This document shows, in pieces, positions 10,245 through 20,273 of a stretch of DNA of 36,710 nt (positions are counted from its first letter, which is position 1; every line of letters begins with the position of its first letter). The notes below the pieces were generated by a model. It saw only the letters and a list, made by a program, of their open reading frames with translations, did not search any database and was not told the DNA's origin. This DNA is from an uncultured Comamonadaceae bacterium (GTDB lineage: Bacteria > Pseudomonadota > Gammaproteobacteria > Burkholderiales > Burkholderiaceae). The stretch spans positions 1 to 36,710 of the forward strand of contig CAMLSD010000053.1 of assembly GCA_946482595.1 (NCBI GenBank), written 5' to 3'. The translations under genes were made by a program, and so were the position numbers.

Positions 10245-11192
10245 ATGACCTCCCTGGACGCGCTCAAGCAACACACCATCGTCGTGGCCGACACCGGCAA
10301 CTTCCGGCAACTGGCCCAGTTCGCCCCGCGGGATGCCACCACCAATCCGTCGCTGATCCTCAAGGCCGTGCAGCAGCCCGAGTACCGCCCGCTGCTCACC
10401 CAGGCGGTCGCCGACCATCAGGGCGAGCCGCTCGACCAGGTGGTCGACGGGGTGCTGGTGCGTTTCGGGCTGGAGATCCTGAAGGTCGTGCCCGGGCGTG
10501 TCTCGACCGAGGTCGATGCCCGCCTGAGCTTCGACACCGCCGCCACCATCGCGCGTGCGCAGCGCCTGATCGCGATGTACGAGGAGGCCGGCATCGGCCG
10601 CGAGCGCGTGCTGATCAAGATCGCGTCCACCTGGGAGGGCATCCAGGCGGCCCGCGCACTGGAGCATGAGGGCATCCACTGCAACCTCACGCTGCTGTTC
10701 TCGTTCTGCCAGGCCGTGGCCTGTGGCGAGGCGGGCGTGAGGCTGATCTCGCCGTTTGTCGGGCGCATCTACGACTGGTACAAGAAGACGGCCGGTGCGG
10801 CCTGGGACGAGGCCGCACAGGCCGGCGTCAACGACCCTGGCGTGAAGTCGGTGACCCAGATCTACGACTACTACAAGCACTTCGACATCGAGACCGAGGT
10901 CATGGGTGCGAGCTTCCGCAACGTGGGCCAGATCATCGCGCTGGCCGGCTGCGACCTGCTCACCATCAGCCCCGAGCTGCTGGCCCAGCTGCAGGCCAGC
11001 GAGGCGCCGGTCGAGCGCGTGCTCGACCCGGTGCGTGCCCGCCAGGCCAGCATCAAGGCCGCGAGCTTCAACGAGGCGAGCTTCCGCTACGCCCTGAACG
11101 AGGATGCCATGGCCACCGAGAAGCTGGCCGAAGGCATCCGCCTCTTTGCGGCCGACGCCGCCAAACTCGACAGGATGATCGAAGACCTATGA
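10245..11192 (+). CDS. tal: Transaldolase
   Basis: Transaldolase transfers a dihydroxyacetone unit between sedoheptulose-7-phosphate and glyceraldehyde-3-phosphate in the non-oxidative pentose phosphate pathway. The 315 residues match the classical TalB-type length. Visible are ADTGNF with Asp16, the ATTNPSLI loop (31-38), EVDARLSFD (89-97) and the Schiff-base Lys125 in [10 protein letters not shown], followed by [11 protein letters not shown]. The start at 10245 is chosen over the open frame from 10092 because homology begins at [19 protein letters not shown]. The ribosome site is weak. pgi follows 81 bases later. Confidence 0.96.
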   Translation: MTSLDALKQHTIVVADTGNFRQLAQFAPRDATTNPSLILKAVQQPEYRPLLTQAVADHQGEPLDQVVDGVLVRFGLEILKVVPGRVSTEVDARLSFDTAATIARAQRLIAMYEEAGIGRERVLIKIASTWEGIQAARALEHEGIHCNLTLLFSFCQAVACGEAGVRLISPFVGRIYDWYKKTAGAAWDEAAQAGVNDPGVKSVTQIYDYYKHFDIETEVMGASFRNVGQIIALAGCDLLTISPELLAQLQASEAPVERVLDPVRARQASIKAASFNEASFRYALNEDAMATEKLAEGIRLFAADAAKLDRMIEDL

Positions 11193-11223
11193 CGACCCTG
11201 CGACCCAGCAGCCGAGCGATGCC

Positions 11224-11248
11224 GGCACGCGCCCGAACGGGCGGTGCC
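11224..11248 (+). terminator. Strong hairpin between tal and pgi
   Basis: GGCAC and CGCCC (11224-11234, with one bulged G at 11229) pair with GGGCG and GTGCC (11239-11248) around the GAAC loop, giving a 10-base-pair stem. It is followed by TTCC, not a full U-run. It ends 13 bases before the pgi ribosome site, so it could be an attenuator or mRNA stabiliser as well as a weak terminator. Confidence 0.45.
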
Positions 11249-11273
11249 TTCCACGATGTGCGAGGAGCGGGCC

Positions 11274-12863
11274 ATGACACGCTGTGACCGCACCACCGCC
11301 TGGGCCGCGCTGCAGGGCCACTTCGAGGCCCACGGGCGTGACCTCGATCTGCGCGAGGCCTTTGCGCGGGACGCCGGCCGCTGGGCTTCGTTGTGTTTCG
11401 AGGCCCCCGAGGTCTTTGCCGATCTGTCCAAGAACCTGATCGACCTCGCCACGCAGCGCCTGCTGCTCGAGCTGGCACAGGAATGCCGGCTGGCCGAACG
11501 GCGCGACGCCATGCTGGCCGGCGAGGCCATCAACCTGACCGAAGACCGCGCGGTGCTGCACACCGCGCTGCGGGCGCCGCGAGGCCAGGGGCCCTTCAGC
11601 GAGCCGGTGCATGAGGTGCTCGACCGCATGCTGGCGTTTGCCGAGGCCATCCGCGACACTGAACGCAGCGGCATCCGGCATGTGGTGAACATCGGCATCG
11701 GCGGCTCCGACCTCGGCCCGCAGATGGTCGTGCCGGCCCTCGACGCCTTTGCGCACCGCGGCCTGCAGTTCCACTTCGTGTCGAACGTCGACGGCCATGA
11801 CATCACGCCGGTGCTGCGCGGGCTGAACCCGCACGAGACCCTGTTTGTCATCGCCTCCAAGACCTTCACGACGCAGGAGACCATGGCCAATGCGCGCGTG
11901 GCGCGGGCCTGGTTCATCGAGCACGGTGGCACCGACACCGCGCGCCATTTCGTGGCCACGACCACGAACGTGCAGGCGGCTGCCGAGTTCGGCATCGACA
12001 CCACCTTCGGCTTCTGGGACTGGGTGGGCGGGCGCTACTCGTTGTGGTCGGCCATCGGGCTGCCCATTGCACTGGCGATCGGCGCGGATCATTTCCGGGC
12101 GCTGCTCGACGGGGCGCATGCGATGGACCGGCACTTTGCCCAGGCGCCGCTGGCGCGCAACCTGCCGGTGCAGCTTGGCCTGCTCGACCTCTGGTATCGC
12201 AACTTCCATGGCTTTGCCAGCCGCAGCGTGGCGCCCTACCACCAGGGCCTGCGTCGCCTGCCAGCCTATCTGCAGCAGCTCGAGATGGAGTCCAACGGCA
12301 AGTGCCTCGACCTTGCCGGCGAGCGGCTGCCCTACGCTACCTCGCCGGTGGTCTGGGGCGAGCCGGGCACCAACGGGCAGCATGCCTACTTCCAGATGCT
12401 GCACCAGGGCACCGACGTGATTCCCGTCGAGTTCATCCTGGTCCGCCAGCCTGCCCATGCCCACACGGACCTGCATGCCAAGCTGCTGGCCAACGGCCTG
12501 GCCCAGGCGCAGGCCCTGATGCTGGGCAAGACCACCGAACAGGCGCTGACCGAAAAGGCGCCCACGGCCTCGACCGCGCTGGATGCCGCGACCGTGGCGC
12601 GGCACCGCACCTTCCCCGGCAATCGTCCCAGCACGGTGCTGCTGCTGGAGGCGCTGACGCCGCGCTCGCTGGGCGCTCTGGTGGCCCTGTACGAGCACCG
12701 CGTGTTCGTGAGCGGCGCGCTGTGGGGCATCAACAGCTTTGATCAATGGGGCGTCGAGCTGGGCAAGGCCCTGTGCAACGACCTGCTGCCCCGGCTGGCC
12801 AGCGGCGACACCGCCGGGCTGGACGCATCGACCGCCGGGCTGCTGGCCCGGTTGCGTGCATGA
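11274..12863 (+). CDS. pgi: Glucose-6-phosphate isomerase
   Basis: Pgi interconverts glucose-6-phosphate and fructose-6-phosphate. The ATG at 11274 has GAGGAG 6 bases upstream, giving 529 residues. Motifs are GIGGSDLGP (141-149), signature 1 DWVGGRYSLWSAIGLPIAL (249-267), the catalytic region WGEPGTNGQH (361-370, Glu363) with His377 in LHQGT, and signature 2 GALWGINSFDQWGVELGK (481-498), whose last residue is the catalytic Lys. A start at 11244 is open but lacks a ribosome site. The stop overlaps the next start by ATGA. Confidence 0.97.
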   Translation: MTRCDRTTAWAALQGHFEAHGRDLDLREAFARDAGRWASLCFEAPEVFADLSKNLIDLATQRLLLELAQECRLAERRDAMLAGEAINLTEDRAVLHTALRAPRGQGPFSEPVHEVLDRMLAFAEAIRDTERSGIRHVVNIGIGGSDLGPQMVVPALDAFAHRGLQFHFVSNVDGHDITPVLRGLNPHETLFVIASKTFTTQETMANARVARAWFIEHGGTDTARHFVATTTNVQAAAEFGIDTTFGFWDWVGGRYSLWSAIGLPIALAIGADHFRALLDGAHAMDRHFAQAPLARNLPVQLGLLDLWYRNFHGFASRSVAPYHQGLRRLPAYLQQLEMESNGKCLDLAGERLPYATSPVVWGEPGTNGQHAYFQMLHQGTDVIPVEFILVRQPAHAHTDLHAKLLANGLAQAQALMLGKTTEQALTEKAPTASTALDAATVARHRTFPGNRPSTVLLLEALTPRSLGALVALYEHRVFVSGALWGINSFDQWGVELGKALCNDLLPRLASGDTAGLDASTAGLLARLRA

Positions 12864-13483
12864 AGGCCGTCGTATTTGACTTCGGCGGCGTGGTGTTCCG
12901 CTGGCAGCCTCTGGCCTTGCTGCAGGAGGTGGTGCCACACCATGCCCGTGATGAGGAATCAGCGCGCGATCTGGCGATGCGACTGTTCCAGTCGTTTGCG
13001 GTCGGCAGCGACTGGGCCGAGTTCGACCGCGGCACGGTCACGCCGGGCGAACTGGTCGAGCGCATTGCGCGCCGCACCGGGCTGCCGGCACCGGACGTGG
13101 AGCGTGTGGTGCATGCGATCCCGCCGCACCTGGAGGCCCAGTCCGCCACGGTGTCGCTGATGCAGCGCCTGCGCGAGGCCGGGCACCGGCTGTTCTATCT
13201 GTCCAACATGCCGGCCCCCTACGCCGACCATCTCGAGCGTCACCACGGCTTTTTCGACTGGTTCGAGCGCGGTGTGTTTTCGGCCCGGGTGGGACTGATC
13301 AAACCTGAGCCGGCGATCTTCGAGCTGGCCGTGGCGCAGTTTGGGGTGCAGCCGGCCGATTGCGTGTTTGTCGACGATGTGCCACACAACGTCGAGGCGG
13401 CCCAGGCGGCCGGCTGGCAGGCGGTGCACTTTGTCGATGCGCAGCAATGCGAGGCCGACCTGCGGGCCCTGGGTGTGGGCTGA
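12860..13483 (+). CDS. HAD-superfamily (subfamily IA) phosphatase, YihX-like
   Basis: This is a 207-residue haloacid-dehalogenase-type hydrolase. Motif I is VVFDFGGVVF with nucleophile Asp7. Motif II is YLSNMP (Ser115), motif III has Lys148 in LIKPEP, and motif IV is FVDDVPHNVEAA (Asp172, Asp173). The third residue after the nucleophile is Gly rather than Asp, as in FDFGGV-type members. The layout resembles E. coli YihX, a glucose-1-phosphate phosphatase. The ATGA overlap with pgi indicates translational coupling and suggests a sugar-phosphate substrate, which is inference. Confidence 0.85.
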   Translation: MKAVVFDFGGVVFRWQPLALLQEVVPHHARDEESARDLAMRLFQSFAVGSDWAEFDRGTVTPGELVERIARRTGLPAPDVERVVHAIPPHLEAQSATVSLMQRLREAGHRLFYLSNMPAPYADHLERHHGFFDWFERGVFSARVGLIKPEPAIFELAVAQFGVQPADCVFVDDVPHNVEAAQAAGWQAVHFVDAQQCEADLRALGVG

Positions 13484-13509
13484 AGCGGTCGTACCGGTCG
13501 GCCAGGCGA

Positions 13510-14514
13510 TCAGTGCGGACGCAGATCGCTGGGCGTGCCGCCGGCCACTCGGCGCCACGCACGGCGCAGTGCCAGATCCGAGCTGAAGCCCGCGCGTTCG
13601 GCCGCCTGGCCGACCGTGGCGCCCTGCAACAGCGCCTGCCGGGCACGTTCCACCCGGATGCGCTGCAGATAGTCCATCGGCGTCACGCCGGCGTGCACGG
13701 TGAACAGCCGGTGCAGATGGCGTGGCGTGACGTGGCCGGTACGGGCCATTTCGGCCGCGTGCCAGTCGTGAGTCGGGTCGGCACACACGGCGTCCTGCAC
13801 GCGGTGCACCGCCGGGTGCAGATGGTTGCGATGCTGCAGCATCGGCGACAGCTCCGGGTCCTGCGGACCACGCCGCAGGTACACGACCATGGCCTGCGCC
13901 ACCTGGGCGGCCACGCCGTCGCCCACTTCGCGGGCAATCAGATGCAGCGCCAGGTCGATGCCGGCCGTGATGCCGGCACTCGATGCCAGCGGGCCGTCCT
14001 CGACGAACACCCGGTTGTTCACCACCTCGGCCGTGGGCGCCATGGACTGCAGCGTCGACAGCAGTTCGTGATGGGTGGTGCAGCGGCGTCCATGCACCAG
14101 TCCGGCATCGGCCGCAAGCAGTGCGCCGGCGCAGATCGTGACCAGCCGGTGCGTCGGTGTGTGGCTCAGCCAGCCGGCGACCGTGCGGCCCAGCCACTGC
14201 GCGGTCTCGCGCCAGGCGCGCGCCGCGGTGGCGTCCATGCGGCCCGGCCGGCCCGGCAGGACGATCCAGGTGGGTCGTTGCGGCTGCGCCGGCAGGGGCT
14301 CGAGCGACGCAACCGCCAGGCCGACCGACGTGGTGATGTCGGGCCGCGGGCCGGCAAACCGCAGGTGGAAGCGCGCCGGGTCGCCGCGAGCGGTCAATGC
14401 CTGGTTGGCCAGCCGGAAGGCCTCGGCCGGACCGGCCAGATCCAGCAGCAAGGTGTCGGGCAACACGACAAACAGCACGTCGATGCGGTCGTCCGGCGGG
14501 GCAGTGCGGCGCAT
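13510..14514 (-). CDS. GlxA-family transcriptional regulator (DJ-1/PfpI domain plus AraC HTH)
   Basis: The protein has 334 residues. The N-terminal DJ-1/PfpI-like sensor domain (about 10-185) shows IDVLFVVLPDTLLLDLAGPAEAF and the elbow TICAGALLAADAGLVHGRR. The C-terminal AraC-type double HTH (about 235-330) shows MARTGHVTPRHLHRLFTVHAGVTPMDYLQRIRVERARQ. Such regulators often control nitrogen-compound or amine catabolic genes. The ligand here is unknown. It follows the isochorismatase-family gene on the same strand after only 19 bases. That gap is entirely ACC/GCC triplets with no ribosome site, so translational coupling is likely. Confidence 0.88.
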   Translation of the reverse strand: MRRTAPPDDRIDVLFVVLPDTLLLDLAGPAEAFRLANQALTARGDPARFHLRFAGPRPDITTSVGLAVASLEPLPAQPQRPTWIVLPGRPGRMDATAARAWRETAQWLGRTVAGWLSHTPTHRLVTICAGALLAADAGLVHGRRCTTHHELLSTLQSMAPTAEVVNNRVFVEDGPLASSAGITAGIDLALHLIAREVGDGVAAQVAQAMVVYLRRGPQDPELSPMLQHRNHLHPAVHRVQDAVCADPTHDWHAAEMARTGHVTPRHLHRLFTVHAGVTPMDYLQRIRVERARQALLQGATVGQAAERAGFSSDLALRRAWRRVAGGTPSDLRPH

Positions 14515-14533
14515 GGTGGTGGTGGCGGTGGTG

Positions 14534-15091
14534 TCAGGCCGCGCGCTGCAGCGCCTTGTCGACGCTGCACAGCGTGACGAAACGCCCCTCGAGCACGGTC
14601 TCGGTGCGGGCCGTGATGTCGCGTGCCGACAGCGGCGTGCCGTCTGGCTGCTGCATCGCGAAGGTGAGCATGGCCTGGGTCACGAAGTCGACCTCATAAC
14701 CTTCGTCGCTCGCATGCCGGGCCGTGGTCTCGCAGCACTGTTCGGTGCGGATGCCGGCAATGATCAGGCGGCGGATGCCCTGGCGGTGCAGCCACAGCGG
14801 CAGTGCCGTGGCCACCAGCGAGCTGTGGCGGCTCTTGGTGAACTCGGCTGTCGCCTCGAACTCGACCATGCCGTCCAGCGGGCGCACCAGGCCCGAAGCC
14901 TTCGAGAACGGGTTGGCCGCCACCGCCGGGCCTTCTTCATGAAGGATGCGCACGATGGGCACACCGGCGCTGCGGCAGCCTTCCACCAGCCGGCGGGTGT
15001 GGTCGAGGAAGGCCGGCAGGTCGTTGTCGCTCCAGTACGGGCGGTGGCGAAACGATTCCTGCACGTCGATCAGGATCAGCGCGGTCTGCAT
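14534..15091 (-). CDS. Isochorismatase-family cysteine hydrolase
   Basis: A 185-residue cytoplasmic hydrolase of the nicotinamidase/isochorismatase superfamily. The catalytic triad is visible: Asp9 in LILIDVQESF, Lys86 in FTKSRHSS and Cys119 in GIRTEQCCETTARHASDEGYEV. AAGGAGA is placed 9 bases before the ATG. Members hydrolyse N-carbamoyl compounds, nicotinamide, isochorismate and others, and the sequence alone does not settle the substrate. It is paired with a GlxA-type regulator, so the two probably form a small catabolic unit. Its promoter would lie in 15092-15211, which also holds TGACGTCA (15114-15121) and GGCGC-ACC-GCGCC (15130-15142). Confidence 0.87.
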   Translation of the reverse strand: MQTALILIDVQESFRHRPYWSDNDLPAFLDHTRRLVEGCRSAGVPIVRILHEEGPAVAANPFSKASGLVRPLDGMVEFEATAEFTKSRHSSLVATALPLWLHRQGIRRLIIAGIRTEQCCETTARHASDEGYEVDFVTQAMLTFAMQQPDGTPLSARDITARTETVLEGRFVTLCSVDKALQRAA

Positions 15092-15211
15092 GATGACAGT
15101 CTCCTTGAAAAGATGACGTCAGCATAGAGGGCGCACCGCGCCTCGACCGCTCGGCAGGTGACCGGTAGCGATCAAATCCGGACATGCCTTGCTGGCAGTC
15201 TGCAGGTGCCC

Positions 15212-16739
15212 TCACGCCAGCTTGAACGAGCCGACGATGCGTGCGAGCTGCTCGGCCTGCTCCTTCAGGCGCGACGAGACGGCAGCCGACTCTTCCACCA
15301 GTGCGGCGTTCTGCTGCGTCATCTGCTCCAGCCCGGCCACGGTGCGATGGACCTGGCTGATGTCCTGGGCCTGCTCACCGGCGGCACGGCTGAGCGTGGC
15401 CATCATGTCGCTCACGCGCTGCGTGGCCGCCACGATCTCGGCCATCGTGGCACCGGCCTCCTGCACGCGCGTGCTGCCGGCCTGCACCTCGTTGACCGAG
15501 CGTTCGATCAGCTCGCGGATCTGGCGCGCGGCCTCGGCGCTGCGGCCGGCCAGCGTGCGCACCTCGTCGGCCACCACCGCAAAACCGCGGCCGTGTTCGC
15601 CGGCGCGTGCGGCCTCGACCGAGGCATTGAGCGCCAGCAGATTGGTCTGGAAGCTGATGGCATCGATCACGCCGACGATGTCGCCGACCTGCTGCGAGGA
15701 CGCCGCGATCGCCCCCATGGTGCTCACGACCCCGGCCACGGCCTTGCCGCCGCGGCTGGCCACGTCCTTGGCCGAGCTGGCCAGCGCGTCGGCCTGGTGC
15801 GCCACATGCGAGGCCTGCTCGATGCGTTCGGTGAGCTGGCGCAGCGACTGCGTGGCGGCCTGCAGGTTGCCGGCCGCCTGCTCGGTGCGCTCGCTCAGCG
15901 TCAGGTTGCCGTGGGCGATCTCGCCGGCCACCGCGGCCACGCTGCGGGTGACCTCATGCACCCGGGCCACCATGCCGCCCAGCGACAGCCGCATCTGGCG
16001 CACCACACCGAGCATGCTGGCGGGGGGCGGCTGGACGTCGTGGTTGTCGTGGCGCAGGTCACCTTCGGCCACACGCAGCAGCCCGCGCCGGGCCAGTTCG
16101 GGCTCACCGCCCAGCTCGCGCCGCAGCGCACCCAGCAGCACGAAACACAGGCCCAGCGCCGCTGCAGCGGCCAGTGCCGACAGGCCCGCGGCCCACCAGA
16201 CCGCACGGCGTGCGCTGGCCTGGGCACGCGCCTGGGCCTCGTCGGCGCGCTGACCGGCCAGGTCGATGAGCTGCGACAGCCCGGCGCGCACGCGGGCCCA
16301 CGACGGCGTTTCCTGGTCGACGATCGCCTGGATCACCTCGCCGGGCTGGTCACGGATCATCTGCACCACCCGGCGCTGGAGCTCGGCGTGGGCACGCTGC
16401 TGCTGCTCAAGCGTGCGCAGCGGCGCGAGGAAGTCCGACGTGCCGGCCAGCTCGGCGGCCAGTGCGATGCGCTGCGCGGCCTCCTTGTGGCTGGCGCCGA
16501 TGCCCTCGCGGGCCGCGCGGTTGGATGGGTCCAGGGCGAGGTCGCGCACGGCCTGTCCCGCGGCCAGGCCCAGGCCCAGCACACGGTGCAGGTGGGCGCT
16601 GATGGCCTGCTCGCGTTCGAGGTAGGCCTGGTACTCGGCCTGGGTGCGCCACAGCCCCCACAGACCGGCGGCCAGGGCGGCACAGAACATGAGTGACGGC
16701 AGGACGATGCAGGCCAGCAGGCGGGTCGCGAAGGTGGGG

Positions 16740-16750
<11 letters not shown>
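15212..16750 (-). CDS. Methyl-accepting chemotaxis protein
   Basis: A chemoreceptor of 512 residues from the ATG at 16750. It has a first membrane helix (about 9-33), a periplasmic helical region (about 35-180), a second helix (about 184-208), a degenerate HAMP-like linker ([20 protein letters not shown]) and the cytoplasmic signalling coiled coil. The hairpin tip (365-402) has [23 protein letters not shown]. The C-terminus ends IVGSFKLA, without a CheR/CheB pentapeptide. Its start overlaps the preceding regulator's stop by 11 bases, so it looks like the last gene of the transporter operon and may sense the transported compound. A longer start at 16882 would overlap the regulator more. Confidence 0.9.
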
Positions 16751-18286
<1,536 letters not shown>

Positions 18287-18290
<4 letters not shown>

Positions 18291-19276
18291 GGCGCGGTCT
18301 GGGCGCCGGTGCGCCGCGGCAGGCGGTGGATGAGTTCGCCCATGATCCCGCGACGGAAGGCCAGCACACAGATCACGAAGATCACGCCGGTGACGGTGGT
18401 CACCGATTCACCCAGCGCGGCCAGGCCTTCCAGTCCGGTGAACCGGGCCAGGCTGGTGCCGATGTCACCGAGCTTGTTCTCGAGGGCCACGATCACGAAC
18501 GCACCCACGAGCGGCCCGATCATCGTGCCCAGGCCACCGACCAGGGTCATCAGGATCACCAGGCCCGACATCGACCAGTGCACATCGGTCAGGGTCTCGA
18601 AGCCCATCACCAGCACCTTCAGCGAGCCCGCCAGGCCGGCCAGCGCGGCCGACAGCACGAAGGCCAGCAGCTTGAAGCGGCGGGTGTCGTAGCCGAGCGA
18701 GGTGGCGCGTGGTTCGTTCTCGCGGATGGCACGCAGGATCTGGCCGAACGGCGAGTGCACGATGCGCCAGATCGCGAGGTAGGCGCCCACCACGATGGCC
18801 AGCACCACGTAGTACAGCACCTGGTCGTCGGCCAGGCTCAGCACGCCGAACAGACTGCCACGGGGCACACCCTGCAGGCCGTCTTCGCCGCCGGTCAGCG
18901 GCGACTGCAGGCAGAAGAAGAACAGCATCTGGGCCAGCGCGAGCGTGATCATCGAGAAGTAGATGCCTTCACGGCGGATGGCCAGCGCGCCCATGCCCCA
19001 GCCGATCAGCGCGGCCGCCGCCGTGCCCAGCAACAGGCCCAGCTCGGGCGTGAGCCCCCAGACCTTCAGTGCGTGGCCGCACACGTAGCCGGCACCGCCA
19101 AAAAACGCGGCGTGCCCGAAGGACAGCAGGCCGGTGAAGCCGATCAGCAGGTTGAAGGCACAGGCGAACAGCCCGAAACACAGCACCTTGAGCACGAACA
19201 CCGGGTAGGCGCCGGCCAGCGGTGCCAGGCACAACACACCCAGCAGCAGGGGATAGAGCCAACGATTGGACAGCAC
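18287..19276 (-). CDS. livM: Branched-chain amino-acid-type ABC transporter permease (LivM family)
   Basis: An inner-membrane permease of 329 residues with about 8-10 hydrophobic segments. Family motifs are NLLIGFTGLLSFGHAAFFG, then ITLALAQMLFF, and the cytoplasmic coupling loop SPFGQILRAIRENEPRATSLGY. The GTG start at 19276 has AAGGAG 7 bases before it. The stop overlaps the start of the sigma-54 regulator. Neighbouring livH, livF, livG and two binding proteins complete the transporter. The substrate may be an amino acid, amide or other small organic acid. Confidence 0.93.
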
Positions 19277-19288
19277 GACATCGCTCCT

Positions 19289-20173
19289 TCAGCGTTGCTT
19301 GCCGAACAGCCCGGCCGGGCGGATCAGCAGCACGATCACCATGATGAAAAAGACCACCGTGGTGGAGGCCTCCGGGTAGAACACCTTGGTCAGGCCCTCG
19401 ACCACACCCAGGCCCAGGCCGGTCACGATCGATCCCATGATCGAACCCATGCCGCCGATCACGACCACGGCAAACACGACGATGATCAGGTTCTGCCCCA
19501 TCAGCGGCGTGACCTGCATGACCGGCGCGGCCAGCACGCCGGCAAAGGCGGCCAGCGCCACGCCGAAGCCGTAGGTCAGCGTCACCATCAGCGGCACGTT
19601 GATGCCGAAGGCCTCGACCAGCTTCGGGTTCTCGGTGCCGGCGCGCAGGTAGGCGCCCAGCTTGGTCTTCTCGATCACGTACCAGGTGCCGAAACACACC
19701 AGCAGCGAAGCCACCACCACCCACGCGCGGTAGATCGGCAGCATCATGAAACCCACGTCGAGTGCGCCGGTGAGCTGCTCGGGCGGCGCATAGGGCTGGC
19801 CTGACACGCCGTAGGCGGTGCGGAACACACCCTCGATCACCAGCGTCACGCCCAGCGTGAGCAGCAGGCCGTAGAGGTGGTCGAGCTTGTAGATCCACTG
19901 CAGCAGGCCGCGCTCGATCGCGATGCCCACCACACCCACGGCCAGCGGGGCCAGCAGCAGGGCGGCCCAGTAGTTCAGGCCCAGGTACTGCCCGGCCATC
20001 CAGGCGAACAGGGCGCCCAGCATGAACAGCGCACCATGGGCGAAGTTGATGACGTTGAGCAGGCCGAAGATCACCGCCAGGCCCAGGCTCAACACCGCAT
20101 AGAAGGAGCCGTTGACCAGTCCCAGCAGCAGCTGGCTGAGCATCGCGGGCAAGGGAATACCGAAGATGTCCAT
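19289..20173 (-). CDS. livH: Branched-chain amino-acid-type ABC transporter permease (LivH family)
   Basis: An inner-membrane permease of 294 residues, partner of LivM. It shows the LivH opening GLVNGSFYAVLSLGLAVIFGLLNVINFAHGALFMLG, several further membrane segments and the conserved GGMGSIMGSIVTGLGLG loop before the last helices, ending VLLIRPAGLFGKQR, the usual LivH C-terminus. The ribosome site is weak. It lies 12 bases before livM and is separated from the upstream binding-protein gene by a 100-base gap containing a strong hairpin. Confidence 0.93.
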   Translation of the reverse strand: MDIFGIPLPAMLSQLLLGLVNGSFYAVLSLGLAVIFGLLNVINFAHGALFMLGALFAWMAGQYLGLNYWAALLLAPLAVGVVGIAIERGLLQWIYKLDHLYGLLLTLGVTLVIEGVFRTAYGVSGQPYAPPEQLTGALDVGFMMLPIYRAWVVVASLLVCFGTWYVIEKTKLGAYLRAGTENPKLVEAFGINVPLMVTLTYGFGVALAAFAGVLAAPVMQVTPLMGQNLIIVVFAVVVIGGMGSIMGSIVTGLGLGVVEGLTKVFYPEASTTVVFFIMVIVLLIRPAGLFGKQR

Positions 20174-20235
20174 GTCGATTCCGTAGGGAAGGGGCCGTGG
20201 GCCCCCGCGGGCGCAGGGGCGACGGGCCCGGCGTC

Positions 20236-20255
20236 ATCCCCGCGCGGGCGGGGAT
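20236..20255. repeat. REP-like hairpin between binding protein and livH
   Basis: ATCCCCGC (20236-20243) and GCGGGGAT (20248-20255) form a perfect 8-base-pair stem with loop GCGG, within the context GTC before and CCA after. This matches the look of the dispersed GTCATTCCCGC..GCGGGAATCCA palindromes common in betaproteobacterial and xanthomonad genomes. It sits in the operon right after the abundant binding-protein gene, a typical place for a REP to stabilise upstream mRNA. Confidence 0.6.
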
Positions 20256-20273
20256 CCACAAAGGGCAGGCGCC

